Shown: positions 51,921-59,022 of the stretch, one piece after another
Layout of the letters: the number at the start of each line of letters is the position of its first letter
How positions within the stretch are numbered: the stretch's first letter is position 1
NCBI RefSeq assembly: GCF_900128955.1
Contig: NZ_FQTY01000001.1
Location: 372,001 to 436,000, forward strand
Length of the DNA: 64,000 nt
Direction: 5' to 3'
Origin: Tissierella praeacuta DSM 18095
Lineage (GTDB): Bacteria; Bacillota; Clostridia; Tissierellales; Tissierellaceae
Notes under the pieces: generated by a model
The model's database searches: none
The model's input: only the letters and a program-made list of their open reading frames with translations
Told to the model about the DNA's origin: nothing
Made by a program: the position numbers and the translations under genes

Positions 51921-53825
51921 TTATTCATTTAACATTATCCATTCCTCAAGAAGATTATCTAATTGACTTTCCAATTCAACTTTTTCATTATATAGATTAT
52001 CTAATTTACTATAATCCATAGCATTGTCATTTATTTCCAACTCCTTATTTGCAATTAATTTTTCATACATTTCTATTTCTTCTTCTATTTCTTTGATTTT
52101 TTTAGTATTTGATTTATTCGTTCTCATCTTTCCATTACTTTTCTTATTATCAAATACTTCATTATTTTTATCTTTATTTATTTTATCAAATTCCTGATTC
52201 TTTTTCTCAGATAATTTCTTTTCCCTAAAGTAATCATAGTTTCCTAGGTAAGATATGAGTTTACCATGAGAAAGTTCTACTACTTTATTTGCAATTCTAT
52301 TAATAAAATATCTATCATGAGATATAAAAATTATAGTTCCTTTAAACTTTAATAAAGTTTCTTCTAGCATCTCACGACTCATAATATCTAAATGATTTGT
52401 TGGCTCATCTAATATTAGTGTATTTACATCTTTATACATTAATTGACAAAGTCTAAGTCTAGCCCTTTCCCCACCCGAAAGATATTTTACCCTTTTAAAA
52501 ACATCTTCACCATAAAACAAAAACCTTGATAAAATACTTCTTGCATCTCCTTCAGAACAGATATTTTCTTCTCTAAAGGTATCTAAGATAGTCATATCTT
52601 CATTATTAAAGTAAATATTTTGCTGCAAATATCCTATTTTTACATTTACCCCTATCTTTATTTCCCCCTTATCTGCAAAAGTTTCACCTAATATTGTTTT
52701 TATCAAAGTAGTCTTGCCACTTCCATTTTGTCCAATCATAGCAACTCTTTCACCATATTTAATAGAATAATCTAGATTTTTAAACAAAACCTTATTTCCT
52801 ATTTTCTTATATAATCCCTCAACTATAATAACATCTTGACCTGATCTATTTTGAATAGAAAAATCTAGTTTCATTGTATCATTATCTATTATAGGTCTAT
52901 CAACCTTTTCCATTTTCTCTAATCGCTTTTCCATACTAAAAGCTCTTTTAAACATTTTTTCATTATCTCCCCTATTTGCCCAATCTTTCAGTCTTTTTAT
53001 TGACTCCTCCATTGATTTAATTTTCTTTTGCTGATTTTCATAACGTTTTAACTCTTCCAAATATACTTTTTCTTTTTCTCGTATATAGGATGAATAATTC
53101 CCAATGAAAACATTTACTTTTCCTCTTTCTATTTCGATTATCTTATTTACAACATTATCTAAAAAATATCTATCATGAGATATAATTATAACAGTTCCTT
53201 TATACTCTAATAAAAATGACTCTAACCAATCAATAGAATCCATATCAAGATGGTTAGTAGGCTCATCTAAAAGCAAAATATCCGGCTCTTCTAATAAAAT
53301 TTTACCTAGAAGAATAGTGGTCTTTTCTCCTCCACTTAAATCTTTAAACTTAGTATTTAAAATCTTTTCATTTAATCCTAATCCCTTACATACTTTGTTT
53401 AATTTTTCTTCAATTTCATATCCTCCTTTGCTTTCAAATAGATTCTGAAGTTCTCCATATTTTTTAATTATAGATTCTAATCTATTTCCTGCAACATAAC
53501 TCATTTTTTCTTCTAATTCCCTAAGACTTGATAATATTTTGAATTCATTATGAAATGCTATCTTTAAAACATCTATTACTCTAAATTCATCTTGATAGTT
53601 TGTCATTTGCTCTAGATAACCTATTTGGCTTCCTTTACTAATAGTAATCAATCCCCTATCATAGCTTTCCATACCTGCTATGACTTTAAATAAAGTGGTT
53701 TTTCCTGTTCCATTTCTTCCCACTATACCAACTTTTTCTCCTTTTAACACTTGAAATGTTATATTTTTTAATACTTGCTCTGCCCCATAATACTTTTCAA
53801 CATCGTTTAAGGATATTTCTATCAT
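51921..53825 (-). CDS. ABC-F family ATPase
   Basis: This 634-aa protein has two nucleotide-binding domains and no membrane segment, so it acts on the ribosome rather than as a pump. Walker A: GRNGTGKTTLFKVI and GQNGSGKTTLIKTI. Signatures: DLSGGEKTTILLG and LSGGERARLRLCQ. Walker B: ILLLDEPTNHLDM and LILDEPTNHLD. The interdomain linker (about 240-300) is charged and helical. A C-terminal coiled coil follows (about 545-634). ABC-F proteins resolve stalled ribosomes or protect them from antibiotics. I cannot say whether this is a housekeeping (YdiF/YfmR-like) or resistance type. The long leader with tandem hairpins favours inducible control. Confidence 0.9.
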   Translation of the reverse strand: MIEISLNDVEKYYGAEQVLKNITFQVLKGEKVGIVGRNGTGKTTLFKVIAGMESYDRGLITISKGSQIGYLEQMTNYQDEFRVIDVLKIAFHNEFKILSSLRELEEKMSYVAGNRLESIIKKYGELQNLFESKGGYEIEEKLNKVCKGLGLNEKILNTKFKDLSGGEKTTILLGKILLEEPDILLLDEPTNHLDMDSIDWLESFLLEYKGTVIIISHDRYFLDNVVNKIIEIERGKVNVFIGNYSSYIREKEKVYLEELKRYENQQKKIKSMEESIKRLKDWANRGDNEKMFKRAFSMEKRLEKMEKVDRPIIDNDTMKLDFSIQNRSGQDVIIVEGLYKKIGNKVLFKNLDYSIKYGERVAMIGQNGSGKTTLIKTILGETFADKGEIKIGVNVKIGYLQQNIYFNNEDMTILDTFREENICSEGDARSILSRFLFYGEDVFKRVKYLSGGERARLRLCQLMYKDVNTLILDEPTNHLDIMSREMLEETLLKFKGTIIFISHDRYFINRIANKVVELSHGKLISYLGNYDYFREKKLSEKKNQEFDKINKDKNNEVFDNKKSNGKMRTNKSNTKKIKEIEEEIEMYEKLIANKELEINDNAMDYSKLDNLYNEKVELESQLDNLLEEWIMLNE

Positions 53826-53841
53826 ATTTCCATTCTCCTTT

Positions 53842-53881
53842 CAAAAAATAAACCTAGGTAAGAAAAGTTTACCTAGGTTTA
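53842..53881 (-). terminator. Leader hairpin 1, directly before the ABC-F Shine-Dalgarno site
   Basis: Thirteen-base-pair arms TAAACCTAGGTAA (53849-53861) and TTACCTAGGTTTA (53869-53881) with a 7-base loop. On the minus strand it is followed by TTTATTTTTTG, then AAAGGAG and the ATG. It looks like a terminator that gates the gene. Confidence 0.75.
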
Positions 53882-53943
53882 TTTAATCAAAAGTATCTAT
53901 TAAGCATTTAAGATACGAGTTATATAACAAAATATATTTACAC

Positions 53944-53980
53944 ATAAAAAAACCTAGGTAAGTAATAATTTACCTAGGTT
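53944..53980 (-). terminator. Leader hairpin 2, near-identical to hairpin 1
   Basis: Eleven-base-pair arms AACCTAGGTAA (53951-53961) and TTACCTAGGTT (53970-53980) with an 8-base loop are followed on the minus strand by TTTTTTT. It is transcribed first, 24 bp after the leader ORF stop. Confidence 0.75.
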
Positions 53981-54003
53981 CATTGTTTATCAATGCAATT
54001 TAA

Positions 54004-54150
54004 TTAATGGTAAAATAAATACTTCCCTTTAGTTAACATAATATTAATTTTAGACACACCTCTCCCTTGGTTCATAATATTTGTAAATCCTGTTATTATA
54101 ATATTGGATAGTATCTCTAAAACACTGTTAACTAAAATTTCCATATTCAT
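54004..54150 (-). CDS. Candidate 48-codon leader peptide of the ABC-F gene
   Basis: The ATG at 54150 is preceded by AAGGTGGTGA, one mismatch from the ideal Shine-Dalgarno sequence. The peptide starts MNMEILVNSVLEILSNIIIT and ends GKYLFYH. It matches no family I know. Its position, 20 bp after a good promoter and just before two terminator-like hairpins, suggests a regulatory upstream ORF whose translation state controls read-through. It could instead be a small protein in its own right, or chance. Confidence 0.5.
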   Translation of the reverse strand: MNMEILVNSVLEILSNIIITGFTNIMNQGRGVSKINIMLTKGKYLFYH

Positions 54151-54177
54151 TTTCACCACCTTATAAATATTAATTAT

Positions 54178-54206
54178 ATAATATCATAAATAATTTACTT
54201 CTTCAA
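54178..54206 (-). promoter_or_regulatory. Promoter of the ABC-F leader transcript
   Basis: TTGAAG (54201-54206) and TATTAT (54178-54183) are 17 bp apart on the minus strand. RNA would start near 54171 and carry a leader of about 345 nt before the ABC-F ATG. Confidence 0.6.
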
Positions 54207-54263
54207 TAAATTATTTTTCTTTGAACTATAATTCCTATTATATTAAAATCCCCTTCTAATAAG

Positions 54264-54534
54264 TCATTGAAATAAATCTTCTATTATTTCAGTAAAGACT
54301 TTTCCATTTAGATAATCTATTTCATGGCAAATACATTTTGCCATTTCATCCTTTTCTTTTAGTATCATTTTTCATCTAAAGCTTTTACTTTTACAAAATC
54401 TGGTCTTGTACATCAAGAATCATTCTAATCTTATCATCAATTATTGTTCCCTTCTTCCCTTTCTTTCTTAAAATAGGGTCTTCTGAATGTATAATTTTTC
54501 CCAATGCCTTAAATAATCCTTCTTTTATTAAAAA
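54264..54534 (-). pseudogene. Decayed peptide deformylase paralogue
   Basis: Minus-strand fragments in three frames match deformylase in order: KIIHSEDPILRKKGKKGTII (N-terminal region, cf. SDDPILRKKSKE in the intact copy), then RPDFVKVKALDEK in another frame (cf. RPQWVKVRYLDEN), then MAKCICHEIDYLNGKVFTEI (cf. ARAICHEIDHLEGILYIDKI). The middle, with GxGLAAPQVG and the EGCLS cysteine ligand, is deleted, and at least two frameshifts are present, so it cannot be functional. The intact def is at 36596-37075. Confidence 0.85.
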
Positions 54535-54574
54535 TTATTAATACTTCTTTATCTTTATCTAGAATTGAATCATA

Positions 54575-54606
54575 ATTAAAAAACCACAGAACGAATTCTG
54601 TGGTTT
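54575..54606 (-). terminator. Terminator of thiC
   Basis: Eleven-base-pair arms AAACCACAGAA (54581-54591) and TTCTGTGGTTT (54596-54606) with a 4-base loop are followed by TTTTTTAATT on the minus strand. It is six bp after the thiC stop. Confidence 0.88.
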
Positions 54607-54611
54607 AATCT

Positions 54612-55925
54612 CTAATCTTCACTTCTTAGTATATTTATATCTTTACCTTCCATTACTCTATTCATATTTCTTACAGAGCACATCTTACCACACATAGTAC
54701 AACTGTCTTCATGCTCAGGTTTAGATTCTTTTCTGTATCTTCTTGCCTTTTCTTCATCTATTGATAATTTAAACATTTCTTCCCAATCTAATTTTTGTCT
54801 TGCTTGACTCATTTTTAAATCCCATTCATAGGCATTAGGTATATTTTTCCCCAAATCTCCAACATGGGCTGCTATTTTAGATGCAATTATACCTTCCTTC
54901 ATATCCTCTAAACTAGGTAATCTTAAATGTTCTGCTGGTGTTACATAACATAGGAAATCTACTCCATAACTAGCTGCCATAGCTCCACCTATAGCACTGG
55001 TTATATGATCATATCCTGGTGCTACATCTGTAACTATAGGCCCTAGTACATAAAAAGGTGCTCCATGGCATAGTTTTTTTGCCAGCAAGACATTGGCTTC
55101 TATTTCATTTATAGTTATATGTCCAGGTCCTTCTATTATAATCTGCACATTTCTCTCCCATGCTCTTTTAGTAAGTTCCCCTAATACCATAGTCTCTGAT
55201 ATTTGAGCAGCATCTGTACCATCTGCTATACTTCCTGGTCTTAATGCATCTCCAAGGCTTATTGTCATATCGTATTCTTCACAAATATCTAATAATTCAT
55301 CAAAATATTCAAAGAATGGATTTTCTTTATTATTTAATTCCATCCAAGCATAAAGAAGAGAACCTCCTCTTGAAACTATATTTGTAACTCTTTTATTTCT
55401 TTTAAACATATTTGCTGTTTCTCTATTTATTCCTGCATGAACTGTAATAAAATCTACTCCATCTTTTCCATGCTTTCTTGCTACATCTAAAAATTCATTT
55501 TCCGTTATATCCTTTAATTCCTTATCATAAAATCCAACTGCATCATATACAGGTACAGTTCCTATCATGGCTGGGGACATCTCTACTAATCTTCTTCTAA
55601 ATTCTTCAGTTTTTCCAAAAGAACTTAAATCCATAATAGCTTCTACATTCATATCTAATGCAGTTTTTACCTTATCCAATTCTTTATCTACACTTGGACA
55701 ATCTCTTGAAATTCCTAAGTTAACATTAATTTTAGTTCTTAAACCTTCTCCTATTCCTTCTGGGTTTAAGGATTTATGATTTTTATTTGCTGGTATTACT
55801 ATTCTTCCTTCTGCTATAGCTTTTCTCAATTTTTCTACATCCATATTCTCTTTCTTGCTAACTATTTCCATTTCTTTTGTTATGATGCCTTTTTTAGCCG
55901 CATCCATTTGAGTTGTGTAATTCAT
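54612..55925 (-). CDS. thiC: Phosphomethylpyrimidine synthase ThiC
   Basis: ThiC is a radical SAM enzyme that converts aminoimidazole ribotide into HMP-phosphate, the thiamine pyrimidine. The 437-aa protein is the short bacterial form. It contains [73 protein letters not shown] and the C-terminal cluster [11 protein letters not shown] (CxxCxxxC). I chose the ATG at 55925, about nine bases after AAAGGGGGAA; the longer frame starts in the riboswitch terminator. No thiD/thiE/thiG is adjacent. Confidence 0.96.
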   Translation of the reverse strand: MNYTTQMDAAKKGIITKEMEIVSKKENMDVEKLRKAIAEGRIVIPANKNHKSLNPEGIGEGLRTKINVNLGISRDCPSVDKELDKVKTALDMNVEAIMDLSSFGKTEEFRRRLVEMSPAMIGTVPVYDAVGFYDKELKDITENEFLDVARKHGKDGVDFITVHAGINRETANMFKRNKRVTNIVSRGGSLLYAWMELNNKENPFFEYFDELLDICEEYDMTISLGDALRPGSIADGTDAAQISETMVLGELTKRAWERNVQIIIEGPGHITINEIEANVLLAKKLCHGAPFYVLGPIVTDVAPGYDHITSAIGGAMAASYGVDFLCYVTPAEHLRLPSLEDMKEGIIASKIAAHVGDLGKNIPNAYEWDLKMSQARQKLDWEEMFKLSIDEEKARRYRKESKPEHEDSCTMCGKMCSVRNMNRVMEGKDINILRSED

Positions 55926-55969
55926 TAAAATTTCCCCCTTTAGTTTATTTTTGCATAATCCTTTAAACA

Positions 55970-56002
55970 CAAAAAAGCTATATACCAACAAAAGTATATA
56001 GC
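55970..56002 (-). terminator. Expression-platform terminator of the thiC riboswitch
   Basis: Arms GCTATATAC (55977-55985) and GTATATAGC (55994-56002) enclose CAACAAAA and are followed on the minus strand by TTTTTTGTG. It lies between the aptamer and thiC, the normal place for a TPP-controlled terminator. Confidence 0.8.
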
Positions 56003-56021
56003 AAAAATATATAACAAATTA

Positions 56022-56113
56022 GCCAAATCCCTCCGTTGGAATTACCCAAATCAGGTTCTTAGGGTCAGAAATAACATTCCTATCTCAGCCTATTAATATA
56101 AGCACCCCTTTAC
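56022..56113 (-). ncRNA. TPP riboswitch (THI element) upstream of thiC
   Basis: The minus strand shows AAAGGGGTGC, GGCTGAGATAGGA, TGACCCTAAGAACCTGAT and GGGTAATTCCAACGGAGGGA, the conserved THI-box segments in order. It represses thiC when TPP is plentiful, through the terminator just downstream. Confidence 0.95.
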
Positions 56114-56140
56114 ATTACTATTCAATTTTTATTCAATATA

Positions 56141-56169
56141 AACATATCATATAATTAAAATTTTTACAA
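56141..56169 (-). promoter_or_regulatory. Possible promoter of the thiC transcript
   Basis: TTGTAA (56164-56169) and TATGTT (56141-56146) are 17 bp apart on the minus strand, about 28 bp before the aptamer. The -10 box is imperfect. The rest of 56170-56300 shows no gene. Confidence 0.45.
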
Positions 56170-56300
56170 GATAAAGAATTAAAAGGTTTTTTTAGAGAGA
56201 TTTATATTTATTAATTTAAATATTCTATTTCAATAAATAATTTGAGAATTTATAAACTGCTCACACCACGGAATTAGTTCCTTGGTACATATTTCCATTA

Positions 56301-56861
56301 TTAAAGAGAATTCTCAGCTTTCATAAATATTTTTTTTAATCTATGAATCAATACCATCATAAATATTTTTAATATTATTCCAATGATAGGAACAAAAAAC
56401 ATTAAAACATTAATATTAAATAAAAAAGCAAAATTTAGTAAAACAATATTAATAATTGAAATAATAGTGTAACTCTTAAGCTTTTGTGTATTTTCATTGG
56501 CTGCGTCGGGATAGTTATTATAAGCTAAATATTCAATAGAAGATTCTAATGTTTTGAAAAATAAAATCAATTCCAGTAATTGATATAATACCATCCAAAT
56601 CAACATAAATATAGAATGATTTATTAATCCATTGTAAAAATAATCCAATATTCCAGCTATAAATGACATAGCTGTAGCCAATAATCCTATTTTTTGAGCT
56701 TTATGAAATGATTCTATCTTAGTTTCTTCATATAGCTTTCTTAATCCATTCGAAACCAATAATAAACCTACAAAAACAGGTAGAATTTTAACTGTTCCAA
56801 ATTTTATGTTAAAAGTTGTAATAAATATTCCCCAAAAAATTTGACTATATCCTTCAAACAC
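56301..56861 (-). CDS. Unknown integral membrane protein
   Basis: This 186-aa protein has about five hydrophobic segments (near residues 5-20, 20-40, 60-80, 85-105 and 130-175) and a charged ending IHRLKKIFMKAENSL. I recognise no family. The start is GTG at 56861, preceded by GGGGGGAGATTTA; it shares one base with the stop of the upstream gene (TAGTG), so the two are coupled and probably work together at the membrane. Confidence 0.6.
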   Translation of the reverse strand: MFEGYSQIFWGIFITTFNIKFGTVKILPVFVGLLLVSNGLRKLYEETKIESFHKAQKIGLLATAMSFIAGILDYFYNGLINHSIFMLIWMVLYQLLELILFFKTLESSIEYLAYNNYPDAANENTQKLKSYTIISIINIVLLNFAFLFNINVLMFFVPIIGIILKIFMMVLIHRLKKIFMKAENSL

Positions 56862-57751
56862 TAAATCTCCCCCCTTGCCCTTAAATACTTAATTATTTCC
56901 CAAAGATTAAAATCACGTTTTTCATATCTTATATTATTTATTGGTCTATAAAAAATTCTTTCATCTGAAGTCTTATAATTAAGTTTTGGCTCTATATCAT
57001 ATATATTAAATTTCCTTAAAATATCCTGTGGTTCTTGGAATTTTGAATATATATTCATAAGATCCCCATCTTTATATTGAATTCCTGAAATATCCTTATA
57101 GTTTATATTTCCTATTTTAATTTCTACTAAATCCTCTATTTCCTCTAATAAAGAGGCATCTATATCTACTAAAGCTATATCCTCCTTAACCTTTATTTCA
57201 GTAGATGAAGTGCCATCGGAGGAATTACTACCGTTGGAAAAGTCAAAATGGTCTCCTCTATATTTACTATAATTATATAGTTTTATTCTTCCAAGATTTA
57301 CATCCATTACTTCCCCATTATCGAAGGTAATCTTTCCATTACTTAATTCTATTTCATCATACTCACCTAAATCCCTTCCATCAATAGTAATATAAATATT
57401 ACGAATCACATATCTACCATAACTATCCTCTCTCTCATAGTCATTTTGTGAAAACATAGAAAATACATCTCCAAATCCCATATTTCCTCTTGGATAAAAA
57501 ACAAGATTAGGACATTTTTCAAATTTAATATCTGCAACTCTTCTGTTATCTGAAATATTTGCAATATACTTAAAGGTGAAATTACGTTCATCAATATAAT
57601 CTCCAGAAACTGAAAATGCTGTTTCTGAATAATTTTTAAGAAACACTGGTTTATCTAATCTCATAAATATGGCAATTCCTAAGGAAATTATAAGTCCTGA
57701 GATTATAATGATTATCCCTCTTTTTAATATCTTTCGGTTTAAATCCATCAA
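56861..57751 (-). CDS. Unknown membrane-anchored protein, partner of the preceding membrane protein
   Basis: This 296-aa protein has one N-terminal membrane helix (GIIIIISGLIISLGIAIFM, about residues 12-30) and an otherwise soluble, probably extracytoplasmic part rich in charged residues and beta-prone repeats (IRNIYITIDGRDLGEYDEIE). A Ser/Asn/Gly-rich loop near 165-185 may link two lobes. I recognise no family. It is coupled to the membrane protein downstream and follows the Cys/Met PLP-enzyme gene by 28 bp, so all three could be co-transcribed. Confidence 0.6.
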   Translation of the reverse strand: MMDLNRKILKRGIIIIISGLIISLGIAIFMRLDKPVFLKNYSETAFSVSGDYIDERNFTFKYIANISDNRRVADIKFEKCPNLVFYPRGNMGFGDVFSMFSQNDYEREDSYGRYVIRNIYITIDGRDLGEYDEIELSNGKITFDNGEVMDVNLGRIKLYNYSKYRGDHFDFSNGSNSSDGTSSTEIKVKEDIALVDIDASLLEEIEDLVEIKIGNINYKDISGIQYKDGDLMNIYSKFQEPQDILRKFNIYDIEPKLNYKTSDERIFYRPINNIRYEKRDFNLWEIIKYLRARGEI

Positions 57752-57779
57752 ATCCCCCCTGTCCTCAAATATCTCACTT

Positions 57780-58955
57780 TCATATTAATTTAAGTGCCTG
57801 TTCTAAATCTTCTATTATATCTTTACTATCCTCTAATCCAACGGATATTCTTACCATGCTTTCAGTTAACCCAAATTCAGCTAATCTCTCCCTTGGATAT
57901 CCTCTATGGGTAATAGCTGCTGGAAGTTGAACTAAGGTTTCACAATCCCCTAAACTAACTGCCAATTGAGCTAGTTTTAAACTATCTACAAATTTTATTG
58001 CTGATTCCAAGCCACCTTTTACTTCAAAGCTTATCATGGCTCCAAAGCCTTTCATCTGTTCTTCCGCTATACTATGACCCTTGAACTCTTCCAAACCTGG
58101 ATATAGAACTAAATCTATCTTTGGATGACTTTTCAAGAAATTTACTACTTCTATTGCATTTTTCTCATGTTGTCTCATCCTAATACCTAAAGTCTTTAAT
58201 CCTCTAAGTAAAAGCCAAGCATTAAATGGACTCATAACTCCCCCAAATTCACACATATATCCAAATTTTAAATATTGAATATAATCTATATCCTTTCCTA
58301 TGGCAACTCCTCCCACTACATCTCCATGACCACAAATGTATTTTGTAGCACTATGAACTACAATATCTGCTCCTAGTAGTAATGGGTTTTGAAAATAAGG
58401 TGAAGCAAAGGTATTATCTACTACTACTTTAATATTGTTTTTCTTTGCTATTTCAGAAACTTTAGTTATATCTATAATTGATAAATCTGGGTTTGAAGGA
58501 GTTTCAAAATATATTACTTTAGTAGAGCTATCTATTGCATTTTTAAGTTCATCTAAATTTGTAAGATCTATTATTTTATAATTCATATTATATTTTGGAA
58601 GCAATTCAGTAATTACACTGTAGGATGAACCATATAGAGTTTTATGAACTATGATAGTATCTTCTGGTTTTAATAAAGAAAATATAGTTGAGCTAATGGC
58701 TGCCATTCCTGAAGAAAAAGCAACTGCACCTGCGCCATACTCCAATTCTGCCATTCGATTTTCAAATAGTCGAAGAGTAGGATTGTTTCCCCTAGTATAA
58801 ACATAGTCATCGGATTCAAAAGACATTATTTTATTTGCATGTTCTATATTGTCAAACACAAAGGTTGAAGTTTGAAATATAGGTGGATTCAATGCATTAC
58901 TTGGATTTTTACCTTTAATTCCTCCATGAATTGCTTTTGTATCAAAGCCTGTCAT
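57780..58955 (-). CDS. PLP-dependent Cys/Met metabolism enzyme (methionine gamma-lyase or cystathionine gamma-lyase/synthase type)
   Basis: This 391-aa fold-type I PLP enzyme has the N-terminal KAIHGGIKGKNPSNALNPPI, YTRGNNPTLRLFENRMAELE, and SSGMAAISSTIFSLL. The PLP lysine is in HSATKYICGHGDVVGG (about residue 206), and SLGDCETLVQLPAAITH lies near the end. The tyrosine block reads LYGSSYS, where methionine gamma-lyases carry a reactive Cys (YGCT), so the exact reaction is open; candidates are release of methanethiol or H2S, or transsulfuration. It stands alone between addA and the unknown pair. Confidence 0.85.
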   Translation of the reverse strand: MTGFDTKAIHGGIKGKNPSNALNPPIFQTSTFVFDNIEHANKIMSFESDDYVYTRGNNPTLRLFENRMAELEYGAGAVAFSSGMAAISSTIFSLLKPEDTIIVHKTLYGSSYSVITELLPKYNMNYKIIDLTNLDELKNAIDSSTKVIYFETPSNPDLSIIDITKVSEIAKKNNIKVVVDNTFASPYFQNPLLLGADIVVHSATKYICGHGDVVGGVAIGKDIDYIQYLKFGYMCEFGGVMSPFNAWLLLRGLKTLGIRMRQHEKNAIEVVNFLKSHPKIDLVLYPGLEEFKGHSIAEEQMKGFGAMISFEVKGGLESAIKFVDSLKLAQLAVSLGDCETLVQLPAAITHRGYPRERLAEFGLTESMVRISVGLEDSKDIIEDLEQALKLI

Positions 58956-59022
58956 ATTTATTCCTCCATTCTAATTAAAATCTTATTCTTATATTTAGAA
59001 GCTTATTGATAAAGAGTTTTTA

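Noticed and set aside
53842-53980. CRISPR-like repeat, because two near-identical units lie about 100 bp apart
   Set aside because: Only two units, each itself a terminator-like hairpin, with no regular spacer series and no cas genes. No CRISPR array was seen anywhere in the window.
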